A stretch of DNA of 64,000 nucleotides from Ephydatia muelleri (GCA_013339895.1 JABACO010000001.1:10626773-10690772), one strand, 5' to 3'. Counted from the stretch's first letter, positions 1 to 12,346 are shown. Made by a program: numbers and translations. Notes: generated from the sequence alone by a model not told the origin.

Positions 1-131
1 GTATGCTCTCTCATGCATTCATTCACCTTCATTGGCAATTCAATGGGACCCTACATTACCATGTATATTCTTATTTTAATTTTTGGATATTGCTTGTGAT
101 GTAATGTACATGTACTAATTCCTATTTTCAG

Positions 132-1643
132 AATTCATTGGACATGCTATTTGAGGACAGGGATATACAGCAACCCTTGCAAGGTGCAGATGTAATTTAC
201 ACGACGCATCCATTCACACACTGTATAAATAACGCGATATTTTTAAATGCTTGTAACTCCAATTATCAATCAAATGCCAAAGATAAAATGAAGTTCATTG
301 GCATGGTTGAAACATCTTCTATGAAATTGCTAATTTAAACACATTAAAACAATTATTTATTATAATTTTTATTGTAATGAAAATTTATTCATTAGATAGA
401 TGTAGTACAGAAACACAACCATTGCCTACCCTACTGTTAGTATCTAAGCTAAATAGCAGTGGCATTGGCTCTAACAAAATGGAGTTCAATCTCCCAGGTA
501 CATTTAGCTCTACCTACCATGGTTTGTATTACAGTAAACGTTGGATAAATCATGTCACATGACATACATGTATCTTCACTTTTCTTGGACATGTATCATT
601 TATATCCTATGAAGAATCTTTTCCATAAGTCAGACATACTTGTGCTGTACTGTATATTGGATCTCGCTTCTCTTGGCATGTGCTAACTCTTTACACGGGC
701 AACAGAGCAATATTGTGCTGCAGGTACTATACTATACAAAAACCACTTTGTTTATCTAAACAGTTAACACTTTTGTAGTGACAACACATTGGAAAAGTTG
801 TTTCCTAGGTAAATTGTTTACAAACTACATTTTCCTGCAACGGGGAAACCTTATTGTATGGCAATAATTGGCTTCTTCCAGGAAAGAGTTAATGATTCAT
901 GTAGTTATAACTGTGGTTGAATACTTTCTGCCTTGTGTAAAGTCAGATAATGAGCATGTGGCCTATGAATGGTGAGCAGGATACCTGTATTTACTGGAAC
1001 ATGAGGAAAAGGAAGGATGAGCTGTGCAATCCCACTACATGCAGTACATATGCATTACATTCATTAGTACACTATACATAGAGCTGGTTGGAATCGATAT
1101 CAATACGTACGTGTGTACATGTATATGGTGCGTATGTACTTGCACATATTATTTACATGTATGGACCATATGAACACTATAGCACAGCAAGATTGTATAT
1201 TAAGCAGAGAAGAATGTGAGAGACTGCATGACATTGATGGAAAACTTATTGCTGTACAAGACTCCATTAATAGTCTGGACACGTGTATGCAGGTAAGTAT
1301 GTGTGCAATATACATGTGCAGTGTTATTGACAACTGAGGGTTATAATTATTTTTAAAAACATTTGTCCTCAAACATTTCTAGGATTGAGTTTGTACACTT
1401 CATACAGCATACAATAGTGACTATTTTGTAATGGAGGAGGTTCAATCTGAGCTTGCATCTTTGTGGAAATGCTCCTCTGGATTATATATTTGCATAATCA
1501 CTTCATTATTGTTTTGTCTTACCCAGCCAACTCTGTCTCCTTCTGCGCTTCAAGAATTACTAAATCAATGCATGAAAGAACTCCACCCAGAAAATGTGGT
1601 TATTTCTGCAGCTGAGCCAACTATTAGCAGTGGTGATAACTAG
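132..1643 (+). CDS. 3' end of an unidentified gene (four exons visible)
   Basis: Four exons join in a consistent frame: 132-183, 396-497, 1183-1292 and 1527-1643, the last ending in TAG. Each boundary has AG before and GT after, and the phases agree (1, 1, 0). The visible part gives about 126 C-terminal residues. It contains the stretch LSREECERLHDIDGKL, which is charged and probably helical, and a Ser/Pro-rich end. The 5' part lies before the window. I do not recognise the family. Exon 3 could begin a few bases later at a second AG. The open frames continuing past the donors (to 338 and 562) are intron read-through. The gene structure is fairly sure, the function unknown. Confidence 0.6.
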
Positions 1644-2611
1644 CATGCAAACTTCATTTTGTCTTTGGTGTGCAAGTGTACAGTGTACATTGTGTGCTGT
1701 GTGAAAGATGTACTTCATATCCATATGTGTGTGCTATATGCCATAATTATTGCAAAGCATCGCTATGATACTTTTTTATCATGCTTCCTGATATGACTGC
1801 CTGTTAATGAGCATCGCATTGTAAAACAAAGGATGCTAAAGTCGAAAATTTGCAGTGCCTATGCCGTCATGGAACTCTGTCCTGTCCCCCCCTCCCCCAC
1901 CCCCTCTGGACTGAAATTATCTGTGAGTGTGGTATTTGAAATATAATCTCTGGTAACATAATAGCTTCAATAACCGGAATCGCAAGTAACTTGTCGCTTC
2001 ATTGTTACTGAGTGGTCACAAGCTATTCCGTAGATTGAGACGCTTGGTATGGTAGGGTACTTATTCTCAATAATTTTTGAACTTGATTTTGCAATAAAAA
2101 GCATAGTGTTCATTACAATGCACATCTTTCGAAAATATGCCTGAAGTAAACGTTCAGTATTTCATATACGTAATGATTTCAAGCTGATTAGCTCTTTCGG
2201 AGACAACTTTTTATCACTGCAAATACGTGAGGTGTACATGTACTGTAATAACATAAAATAAAAGTGCACTTACATGTGCATTCCTTCTCATAGCAGCACC
2301 TTGCTGGTAGAGGATCACAGAGCTTGCATCCTCTGGCATTGCAAGTTAAAAACTGGTAACCTTTGCAGTCATCATAATTTTGTACAGTGCTTAGCATTTA
2401 CCTTTTCCTATGTGTGCTGTGACTTAAGATACACTTGTACATGTACCTCCGACTAAGCCCCTTTTTTTGTTCTTCACAAGCACCATATCACCACTGATGC
2501 ATTTTTCGATGTGCTTTGATGTTTGTGGTGTAATTGTTTTGAGAACTGGTGATGTTATCGTTCATCTACATGCGTGAGCAACAATATTACTATAAACTCT
2601 ACTTGTTTATA

Positions 2612-3010
2612 CTATTGGTTGGGTTCATTGATATTTCTAGTTTCCTGTGCTCTGTAAGCCACTGAGTTTTTGGTTTCATCATTTCCAACCTGAAGTATTT
2701 CTTGTGCTTGAACTGCATGTTGAAGAGGCAATGTGACTTTCCTACCAAAGGCAACCTCATAAGGATAATATCTAAAGTCTGAACTGAGTGCAAATAGCAC
2801 ATAACACAGATCTAGACTCTATAGTGCTGTCCCATTCATCACTACAATCAGTAAAACATTGTGCTATGATCCGTTGCACATGATGTGCATAAATGGACTG
2901 AGAATTGCACGAATGCAACTAACCGTATGATTGTCTGATTTGTACGTTCACTTAATCCATTTGACTGTGGATGGTAAGCAGAAGTGAGTTAATGCACATC
3001 AATTTCAAAT
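2612..3010 (-). mobile_element. Decayed Ty3/gypsy-type integrase fragment
   Basis: Read on the minus strand, about 2940-3000 encodes TSAYHPQSNGLSERTNQTI. This is the hallmark 'HPQ(S/T)NG..ER.NQT' segment of retroviral-like integrase cores. Downstream, about 2700-2790 encodes YYPYEVAFGRKVTLPL, matching the segment after the core in Ty3/gypsy and related integrases. The two motifs are in the right order and roughly the right spacing but are separated by stops and frame changes. A stop also precedes the first motif by a few codons. Only this fragment is visible; no LTRs or reverse transcriptase were found nearby. Confidence 0.75.
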
Positions 3011-3889
3011 TAAGCTTTTGCAAAGAGAATCTACAATCTAGGGATAGGATAGATACACTGAAATGTCAACTGTCCATGTGATGCACCTAGTCTGCTGCAA
3101 ATTAATTCATATTCTATATAGGAAGGTGTACCCATTGGTGGTGATTGTGGATGAATGAACCACACATGGTTCGGTTGTAGTGGGTAAATGTACATGTATC
3201 ATCGCTTGGCTGGTTATATAGATTGCATCTGCATCCCTCCTGCTCCCTCTCCCCACCTCATGTATATTAACGCATAAAGAAGTACCTGATTCATCAATCC
3301 CATCCCTGATCTGTGACAATGTCTCCTGCACCAAATTTGCAATACAGCAAGTACATGACATACATGTACATGTACACTGTACACCAATAGCACTTTTGTT
3401 CTGCAAAGCAGCTACTTCGGGCCACTTTGAGAAGTATAGCCTGTTATAGCAACAATGATGTACATGTAATGATATGACCAACGACTGGTCACAGGTACGG
3501 GCTGCAATCTAGTCACTGTGTTGAGCTTTATTAGTCCTTTGGCAGGATTCACATTAATTCAGGTATTCGTAGAAGGAACAGCCTATTGAGAAGTATATGT
3601 GGAGTATAGAACTGTGTATACCCGTTAACGGATATGATAGCATGTCTGCTGAATAGGCTGTCCAGCCGGACAATCCATCCTAGGATTTCTGATCTGCTCT
3701 AGGATACCCCCCTGACACAGACATACATGTAGACACTCACCACCATATGCACATGTGCATACGTCTATAAACATGTCAACACAGAGTTTCTGAGCGAAAG
3801 CCATGCAAACTCTGTATGTTGACATAGCATGACTTGCATGCATGGTATTAATCACAATTTTTCAATGGCGGGACGTCAGAAGCAAGGCA

Positions 3890-3985
3890 TGCCTGGTGAA
3901 GAGAAGCAAGACACACCTAGTGAAGAGAAGCAAGACACACCTAGTAAGAGAAGCAAGACACACCTGATGAAGAGAAGCAAGGGGT
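3890..3985. repeat. Short tandem repeat, unit about 24-27 bp
   Basis: The unit containing agaagcaagacacacctag recurs about four times with small length changes. It keeps an open frame by chance (3829-4107), but nothing suggests a protein. Confidence 0.7.
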
Positions 3986-4605
3986 ACAAGATGCTTTGTT
4001 CACTTTCAAACGTCACTACAAATACCTCCACAAGCGAGGAGTTGAAAACAGGTCGCACCCTAGCTATTGTACAGATAGCTTTTTATGGACTATTGCATTT
4101 TTTATAAATTAAATGAAGAATAATTCACACAAAAAAGATGCAAGACAATAACAGAAACAAAAACACAATACATGTGTCAATAATAAACTTGATTGTGAGA
4201 ATCTGCAATGGAAATGCTTTTTTTTTTTTTTAATTTTTTGTGGAGGCTGGGTATGGTGCAGTAAAACGTGACGTCCATTTAAAGGTGGGGTATGGGGGTA
4301 TAGTTCTTATATTTGTGACATAGATGGACAACATGGTCCAAAAAAAGCGAGACATCATTTATGGACGCTCCCGTACCAAAGCTCAGGTTGTTGTGCCTCA
4401 AGTCGTGGTGTTTTTTATCACTCTATGATTCTAGAAGCTTCAGGAACCATTTCAGCAACCTTTTGAAGTGCTGTTAAACTTAAAACTCTTTTTCCGTTGC
4501 CTATTAGCATCAAACTTTTTGGCACGTAGAAGTTGTTTTAGATCATCGGCTTCTTTTGGCTTTTATTGAGTTCCATCGATTGTTCACTTGAAATCAATAT
4601 TCTCA

Positions 4606-4815
4606 CCGCTACGATCCGGAGATTGAGAGTAAGGCAAAGCTTGTTGTAGATACATGATGAACAAGCCGCAAATAAGCTAATATCACGGCAACGGTCTTAT
4701 GTTGCCTCCAATACCGCACGATGAATCCTGTATGTATGCACAGATTAGTTGTATTGTCAACAAGCCCGCGTCATCAGCTTTGCCTTAATACTCTCAATCT
4801 CCGGATCGTTGCGGT
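4606..4815. repeat. Inverted repeat, arms about 37 bp
   Basis: The left arm (about 4606-4641) contains gatccggagattgagagta. The right arm (about 4776-4815) contains its reverse complement with a 3-base insertion. The spacer is about 135 bp. This fits a small fold-back or MITE-like element; no target duplication was identified. Confidence 0.6.
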
Positions 4816-4879
4816 GCATCGTTAAGAACAAGAAGAGATTTGGACAGCGCTTTAATATATGCTGACGTAACCAAACAAA

Positions 4880-4980
4880 TCAGTCAAAAAGTGCGCTGTG
4901 CAAATTAGTGCGTGGTGCAAGTGCAAACCTCAAAAAGTGCGCGCGCTGTGCAAAATTAGTGCGTGGCGCAAGGGGCGCGA
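4880..4980. repeat. Local direct duplication
   Basis: Two adjacent copies of a segment reading roughly caaaaagtgcg...gtgcaaattagtgcgtgg lie head to tail. The second copy carries extra 'gcgc' and one extra base. No function is evident. Confidence 0.55.
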
Positions 4981-5502
4981 CCAACCGGGTTGTGATTTAT
5001 AAAATCGATACAAATATATTCCAGTGATTTTCAGATCGCTAATGATTCCTCAATTGCAATCAAGGAAGGCAGGGTAAAAGCAGGTGACGAGACTGAAATC
5101 GCGAGACTGCGTGCATACTTGCCGAGTCCTCATCGATGTACTATTACCAGCTACTTACATCAGAAGACGCTATACTTATCATTTCGAACGCGCGCAGTGA
5201 GCTTGGAAAAGAAAAGGCACTTTCCAGTAATGTGGAGGAAAACCAACCTCGATGATTCATGCAGGATTTCTGTGGTTAAGTCGGTTAAATATTAACCTTA
5301 ACCGCGGCAACCCTGTTCAGCTGGATTTGAATAAGATTCTGGTTCTTAGAACCTGTTTACTCTTCAGTGTGAAAAATGGTCAGTGTTTTCGAAGTCACAT
5401 ATAAGATTGTACAAACAATATTACAATGTTATATCACATGTAAAATCGATTTACTGCTAATTTTGCATTAGATTTTATGGCAGAAATCAACATGCGATGA
5501 TT

Positions 5503-5545
5503 CCCCCCCCCCACCACCCCCACACCCCACACCCCCACACCCGAT
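5503..5545 (+). repeat. C/CA-rich low-complexity tract
   Basis: A run of nine or more C is followed by repeats of cccccacacc. Simple sequence only. Confidence 0.8.
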
Positions 5546-6314
5546 TTGTACCAGATTAAGTTTATAAATCACGATTATTTACCTTATGTCAGTGAATCAT
5601 GTATGAAATCAAGATCGGAATTTTTTTTCTCACAGAGCTGCATGCACGGTGCAATTAATATTAGGTATCGTACCATCTGTACTGTATTCGAATGCAATCA
5701 ACTGTCTGACAATACCACGATGGCCTTCAACCCTCTGAGCTTTGTGGAGTTGGCGCTCGCATAATTCATATAGCTGCGCACATATCAATTAACGGAACTC
5801 ATAAAACTAAACTTAGTCACCATACAAAGGCTTACATAATCTGCTCTTCATAATGAGACGCGCCCGGCTATTTCGTGATACTATCAGCGAAGTAAGACGA
5901 CCTTCACCATACAATTTCTTAAAGATGTTGTAATACTGAAACAGAGCGCGTTCGACTTCTTAACTAAGCCTTGTTACAGGAACAACATGCACATCCTATT
6001 TATTTTATTTCAGTGGCCATAATTAATGAACAATACAATACTTGCCCCCCCCCTGGGAAGGAAGTGACATAATGAGTAGGTCTGGGTACGAGACAAAATC
6101 ATACTAGATGTGACCATTAGCTCTGATTCAACAGATGACATCCATTCTCAGGTTCCCAGGTGGAATCATATATGGCTCTCGCTCGCGGTTAAGTAAGCAT
6201 TATTAAATTTGAAAGAAATCATTCATTAAATTGCAACCAATCCATCATTAAATATCGAGGCAAAAAGACATAATACACAAGCGATCTTTTGGTCTATTCA
6301 CCTCTAGAGTAGTG

Positions 6315-8581
6315 ATGGCTGCGGATAAGGTTTGTACGTCGCTGGTGATTCTGGGAGCTTCGGTAAGCCGATTGAAACGCTGTCTTTGGTATGAGCTCAT
6401 GAAGCATTTTGCAAAAAGGGGGATCGATCTGCATGTACCGCAATAAGTAATCTGCTTTTCTAACGAGACAATGCAGCGTCTGTGCACGAGGTCAATTTAT
6501 TTGCCGACCTGCATGTATGGTACACATGCAGTGCAGGGCCTGCTACATCCGAATGTTGTCGAAAGCATGCATGGCTATTAATGGATTTGGTACGGTTGAT
6601 CATATATATCTGCACCACTGTGCGATTTTTATATAGGGTGACCTGGCAAAGAAAATGATCTACCCAACGCTGTGGTGAGTGCATATACCAGCTGACTGTC
6701 AGTATTAGTGTTTGCACACCTCATGTACACGCATGTCAATTTGTCTATGATTGTATGCATGTGTTTCTGCACGAGAAACTTTTATGCATAGATTTGCACA
6801 AGCAGGCACATTCACATGAGTCAGGCCAGATAAGTAATTTGCATCACCACTGCTATATATTCATTAATTAACTATCTTTAATTTCACTCCCGCAATCTCA
6901 CTATTCCCTCCCTCTACGTGCACACATCATTGATGGCAAAGGCTACTATTCAAAGGCAATCGCCTTCCACCAGCAACCACAGTGATCGGCTACGCACGGT
7001 CAAAACTGAGTGTAGATGACTTGAAGAAAAAAATTCAAATAGACAAGGTTGGACTGTGCGCTGGTCTGAGAGGAGGGGGAACTGGGTGCTTTGATGTGCA
7101 ATTGGGTACAGTCAAGTACACTGACAGAAGGCATGAGAATGGCATTCATTGGTACATGCACCATTTCTTCCTTTTGTTGTTAGTGGCACAGTGCAAATCA
7201 CAAAGTGGTTTTTGTTTTAGGGACTTTGTGCTGATTCTTTAAATGGTATCAAGTGCATAGGTCAAATTCTGGAGGAAATCATATATGCATGTAGACAGAA
7301 TTGTAACTTGCACAGATATCAATTTCTAATTTGCATGGGCAACAAATAGACACTGGCACATACAGTAAATGAATTTGAGTTGCTCCATGGTATTTGATTA
7401 TACCCTAGCCAAAGGAAAATGAGAAGAGCCTCATGGATCAGTTTTGGGCTTCCAATCGCTACATGTCTGGCAGCTACACAGATAAGGAATCCATTGCAAA
7501 GCTGAATGCTGAGCTAAAGAAATTAGAGAATGGTTACGATGTGGGCAACAGGCTCTTCTACCTCGCTCTTCCTTCTTCTGTGTTTGAAGAGGTCGCATCC
7601 TGCTTGAGAGAGACAGCAATGAGTTCAACGTAAGAGAAGAGTTATTGATTATGCCACACTGACACACTTTCTATGTAACCATCTGTGTAGTGGGTGGAAC
7701 CGCATTGTCCTGGAGAAACCATTCGGAAAGGATTCGGAGAGTTATGCCCAGCTTAATCGTCACATTTGTAATCTGTTTACTGAGGATCAGGTCTTCAGAG
7801 TGGACCACTTCCTAAGCCATGAGATGATTCAGACATTACTGATCCTTAGGTAAGGCTCATAGGTTCTTTGGGTGTGGAAACATGTAAGGCCAAAAAGTGG
7901 AAGTAATGGTTTTCATGGTATCTATGCAATTATCCATGTCACATTTATTTTGCCCCTTTGCCCTTCACACACTATTCAAGTGTGTGGATTGATTGATCCT
8001 TATGGGCACAGGTGTGCTGATTAAGTGCTGCCAGTTCTATATGCCAATTGGAGTCATAAACAAAAAAACAACAAAAAAAAACAAAACAATTGCATGTCTC
8101 TTCCAGCGATGTATACATGTGATAGCCCTTCCCTCTTTGAAAGGCAATATATCCCTCCTCTCCATTCTCCAATTGTTTGTATATCCATATGTGCTTGTAT
8201 CACTTATGTTCTCTTCATTCTGCAAGGTCTTAGCATTATATGTACTGTGTGGTTATCAAAAACATGTCAAATGCCCAGGTTTGCCAATTACATCTTCCGG
8301 TCCCTATGGAACAGCAACAGCATCAAATGCGTTGTCGTGACCTACAATGAGACCTTTGGCACTGAAGGTCGAGGAGGATATTTTGATGAATATGGCATCA
8401 TTCGTGATATGGTACAGAACCACCTACTTCAAGTGCTCTGCCTGGTTGCTATGGAGAAACCAGTAACCACAGGTGCGAAAGATATTAGGGATGAAAAGGT
8501 GTGTGCACAATCTACTCTATGCGACACATGCAGGTTTTCTAGTTATTTTGATTTGTACCACATCAATTTCAAACTATTGGC

Positions 8582-8646
<65 letters not shown>

Positions 8647-10092
8647 CAAGGTATCTGTATAGTGTGTAAAGGATATGATTGGCCTTTTTTTCCCTCGCAC
8701 ACTCCATGCATGCAGTGAGAAATGATCTGTGTGTGCATGTTGTGTTGCAGGTCAAACTGCTTCGCTGCATTCCAGAAGCCAAGTTAAGTGACGTTGTGTT
8801 GGGGCAGTACGTGGGGAGCCTGCAGGCTGAAGGAGGGGCCAAAGCTGGCTACCAGGATGATGAATCTGTGCCCGATGGATCTCTTGCACCCACATTTGCA
8901 ACTGTAGTATTGCAAATTAAAAACGAGCGTTGGGATGGTGTTCCATTCATCCTGCAGTGTGGAAAGGGTAAGGCAATATTTAGCATCAGATGCATGCGTC
9001 CTTCAAAATGTTGGGTACTGTGTGTGATCGTGTGTGAAGTGGGAGGAGTGCCCCGTGGATACACGATGATGTTTGTCAAGGCCAAATGCTCGCCACAAGG
9101 GAGGTGTGAGCAAGCAAGAATTGGCTGTTGAGAGAGCAGAGGAGGTCTATAGAGATAGAGATGTTGTGAAGTGAGGGGAAATAAATGAAGGAACCAAAGG
9201 TCTTCCATGCACTTATTTACCATATTTTAAAAACCATTTAGTTTTTCGTTTGTGCATAGAAGTGGGAATAAGTGTTAATAGTTTGACTTTAAAATGGGTT
9301 GTGACAGACGAGTAAATGAGATGTGTGCAACATGCAATTTACTGAAGGGATTATTTATCCATGTGGTGGCATAATTGTACATGCACAGTTTCATTTGCAT
9401 TTGTCTATGAACAATTAAAGCGCTTGGTGAACAAAGAGGAGAGATTCGTGTTCAGTTTCATGACATTCCAGGAGATGTATTTCAAGGGAAGTGCCACCGC
9501 AATGAGCTGGTAATACGAATGCTGCCTGATGAGGCTATGTATCTCAAGATAATGATGAAGCAGCCTGGATTCTCATTTGAGCCAATCCAGGGTGAGCTTG
9601 ATCTCACCTACAGGACACATTTCAAGGTACTGATGGGTGAGCAAGTGTTGTCAGGGTGCACAATTGACCCTCTTTGAGCCGCTGATCATTTTGCTAGGAT
9701 TTACTGCTTCCCCACCCATATGAGAGGGTCATATTGAGCATCCTCAGTGGTGATCAAGCCAGCTTTGTAAGGAGGTGAGCTACTGGCATGGTGGCTGTTA
9801 TATATAGCAATCCTTTTTACATATAGTGTGGTGTATTAGTTGTCAGACAATTTTGGTGCATGAAGCAATATCATTCTGCTTGTTGCAGCGATGAACTGAA
9901 GGAGGCTTGGAGGATATTTACACCTCTTCTTCATCAGATTGAGAACGAGCATGTCACACCTTACAAGTATACATACGGAAGGTACATGCAGGACATATTT
10001 AGTAACCAACCTTAAATTGTGGTGTTTCTCTCAGTCATGGCCCCAAGGAGAGTGATGAATTGCTTACCAAACATGGCTACCAGTTTCCTTAG
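6315..10092 (+). CDS. G6PD: Glucose-6-phosphate 1-dehydrogenase (480 aa, 11 exons)
   Basis: Catalyses the NADP+-dependent first step of the oxidative pentose phosphate pathway in the cytosol. Exons: 6315-6362, 6637-6674, 6942-7047, 7409-7629, 7691-7849, 8279-8498, 8751-8967, 9421-9626, 9698-9774, 9889-9981, 10035-10092. Phases close and sum to 1,443 nt. The coenzyme loop GASGDLAKK is split by intron 1. [30 protein letters not shown] (catalytic His), [11 protein letters not shown] and [20 protein letters not shown] are all present. Two oddities stand out. The active-site signature reads RVDHFLSHE where the family has R(I/V)DHYLGKE, so the essential lysine is His. The protein also ends at GYQFP, without the C-terminal tail that in animal enzymes helps bind structural NADP+. 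The start chosen is the ATG at 6315, giving a short N-terminus directly before the Rossmann strand. Confidence 0.95.
8582..8643. repeat. (GT)n microsatellite in a G6PD intron
   Basis: A nearly pure GT run of about 60 bases in the sixth intron. It creates long spurious Cys-Val open frames. Confidence 0.95.
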
Positions 10093-10561
10093 GGCAATGA
10101 TGTGGACTGATCACATCAATACTGCGTGATATGACTACATTAGATGCTTCAAGTCAAGGACGCAACTGGAAGTATTCCCTTCATGATTAATAACTCTTCT
10201 AATATAAACACAAACGGGTTCCATTAATACTGTATCCGTAATTCGTTAGTATTCATAGCAACTGGGGTAGACATGTGAACAACCACCGTAGATAACTTGA
10301 TTTGATAGCCTGATGTGATTCAAGTACACGAACTGTAACGTACAGCAGAGGATAACGTACATATCGTTTTTAGGTCATATGTTGCTGAAATCAAGCGTAG
10401 ACTTGAAGGACAATTGGTTGTAGATATGGACACGTACATCTCATGTCCCTGTGTGCTTGCATGCATGATGTGGCTCTAGCTCCGCCCCCAAATTACTTAT
10501 TAAAATTATCCGCCTGAAGCGGGGATCGCGGACTGGGCATGAGGTTGAAATATTATTGGCC
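10093..10561. other. Short G6PD-NDUFB11 spacer
   Basis: The 469 bp between the G6PD stop and the NDUFB11 start must hold the G6PD 3' UTR and the NDUFB11 promoter. No TATA box, repeat or other signal stands out. Confidence 0.5.
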
Positions 10562-11494
10562 ATGGCTTTGAGATTATTGCTTTCAACCAGACTAACGAGA
10601 GTAGCTCACCGGCAAGGCGCCAAAGCGAAGCCTGCTTTCCGTTCGGGATCTTCGACATCACACGCGCACAATGAACCCACTACCGGACCCGAACCACCCA
10701 ATGGGTTTCTTTTCAATGAGAAGGTACGAAGCTCAGTTCTGTTGTAGTGTACACCTAATCCACAGATGGGCATTAATTCGGAAAGGGGTTGAGTTTCAAT
10801 GCAGGGTATGGCATATCATCATAACTTAGGCACAGCTAGGCCGTGAAGGAGAATCCTAAACGTTAGGCTTCACTCTACACATATTTTGGCAGCACTGTCT
10901 GTCAACTAACCTTTCACTTCAAATGGCTTCAACTTTGAAGCGTAGAAAATAGATCCCCCGCCGTTTGTTAGTCGTAAAAGGTACCACAATCGTCTCCGTG
11001 GTCTGGTCCTCCAGTCATTCTCTTCTAAGATGCTCCTGTAGTGGTCGTTGAGGAGTCCCACCTCTTCCTCCAGGGACCTGTTGATAAACGCTTTAAGCTT
11101 CTAATATGTACGTGCGCATATATGCGATAAGGATACGATGAGGCATTTGCCATTTATTCCAGCCTCTCCCGCCCTCCCTCAGCCGCTGCGCCCCGGGGAG
11201 AAGAGACAGAAAGAAGACTGGGAGAACATCTGGGTCTACGGTATGACCTTCAATCTCCTGTTGGCATTTGCCGTTGTCGTGTTGAAGCCGGACACGAGGT
11301 AAGTGTTCAGATCGTGAGCGTTTTTGGGCGGCGATGTTGCCATGGCAATGTTTTCTATCACTCCTCACAGCATCAGCAGCTGGGGCAGGAAGAAGGCATT
11401 GGAAAGGCTAAGTGGGGAGGCCAGTGGGGAGACCACAGATGACCCTGTTGTTCCCACCGAAGAAGAGGCAGGCATTGTTAGCGAGGACAGCTAG
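10562..11494 (+). CDS. NDUFB11: Mitochondrial complex I subunit NDUFB11 (ESSS), 133 aa
   Basis: Accessory single-pass inner-membrane subunit of NADH:ubiquinone oxidoreductase. Exons 10562-10723, 11183-11298 and 11371-11494 join in frame (402 nt). Residues 1-30 are Arg/Ser/Ala-rich without acids (MALRLLLSTRLTRVAHRQGA), as in a mitochondrial presequence. A Pro/Glu-rich linker follows, then DWENIWVYGMTFNLLLAFAVVVL, a membrane helix preceded by the Trp pattern of the family. After it come the conserved 'L.PD.R...W.R..AERL'-like segment (LKPDTRISSWGRKKALERL) and an acidic tail. Length and layout match animal NDUFB11. The ATG at 10562 is preferred over an upstream in-frame TTG. Sequence identity is modest, so the call rests on architecture and the segment around the helix. 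Confidence 0.75.
10988..11086 (-). pseudogene. Duplicated fragment of the Bicaudal-D coding sequence in NDUFB11 intron 1
   Basis: About 97 bp closely repeats 13925-14025 of the neighbouring Bicaudal-D exon 3, in the same orientation, with several substitutions and a few deleted bases. Shared words include gtagtggtcgttgaggagtc and ctcttcctccagggacctgtt. It corresponds to the coiled-coil segment around EEEMGLLNDHYKSILEE. It lies inside the first intron of NDUFB11 and has no intact frame. Confidence 0.85.
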
Positions 11495-11739
11495 AAGCCA
11501 CGCCCCCTAGGTGTTCACTGTGTCATAGATATTCACTGTATGTACATTTGATAGACTCATTGGGTTCATAATGACACATTTTTGATTGTCTTTGGATTGA
11601 GGGGGTTTGAGCTAAGAGAGCATTTCAGGTTGTCTGTGATGGGATCTAAATGCGTATTGAAGCTGGTGTTTGGTGTGGGTGTGGGGGTGTTTTTGTGTGT
11701 GTGTGTGTGTTTTTTGTGTGTGGGTGTGCATGTTATGTA

Positions 11740-11930
11740 TGGCGTATGTACATGTGGGGTGCGTGTGCCATGTATAAATGTACATGTGGGGTGCATGTTT
11801 ATGTATGGCGTATGTACATGTGGGGTGCGTGTGCCATGTATGTATGTACATGTGGGGTGCGTGTGCCATGTATGTATGTACATGTGGGGTGCGTGTGCCA
11901 TGTATGTATGTACATGTAATTTTTGTGTGT
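11740..11930. repeat. Tandem repeat, unit about 33 bp, roughly five copies
   Basis: The unit contains gtatgtacatgtggggtgcg followed by tgtgccatgtat and recurs downstream of NDUFB11. It is preceded by a (GT)n stretch and spawns Cys/His-rich spurious frames on both strands. Confidence 0.85.
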
Positions 11931-12346
11931 GCATGTAAGTACTATACAGTATGTGTATTTAGTTGTGTATGACATCCACGCACTCGCATGTTTTTATGTG
12001 TGAAGGTGACCATTTGATGGTCATCTCGGCAAGAAAGCAGTCACACCCCATATAGGTTCTCTGGCATTCGAATTATGTCTGAACATCTACATTATTGCAG
12101 ACATCAAATATAACCTAACAGGTCTAGATGGAACCTTCCCAGAAACACTTGTGCTCTGTGTGGTGTACAATGTATGTGAAGCCTCCTGTCCTTTAATGCT
12201 ATGGTACTACTATACTTATTAAAGAACAATCACTTGTTGATGGATTTCTCAATAAACCAATGGAATATAAACATACAATGCTGTAGTAGTTTTAAAAAGG
12301 GGTGGTGGGCATACAGGAGATTGATCTGTGTGTGTGTGTGTGTCTG
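11931..12346. other. 3' region shared by convergent NDUFB11 and Bicaudal-D
   Basis: An AATAAA lies on the + strand near 12251, but NDUFB11 stops at 11494, so this would mean a long 3' UTR. A TTTAAT near 12192 could serve the minus-strand gene. The two 3' UTRs may overlap. No gene is seen here. Confidence 0.4.

Larger units (their letters stand above)
1644..6314. other. Intergenic region rich in degraded repeats
   Basis: No convincing host gene was seen between the first gene and G6PD. The stretch holds a gypsy-like integrase remnant, a short tandem repeat, an inverted repeat and a C-rich tract (listed separately). Many copies of the palindrome TACATGTA also occur. The short open frames here show no splice logic or recognisable domain. 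Confidence 0.5.

Noticed and set aside
3829..4107. 92-aa Lys/Gln/Thr-rich frame
   Set aside because: Mostly a short tandem repeat; no homology-like features or splice context.
11566..11972. Cys/Val/Met- and His/Thr-rich frames
   Set aside because: Artefacts of a 33-bp tandem repeat and GT tracts.
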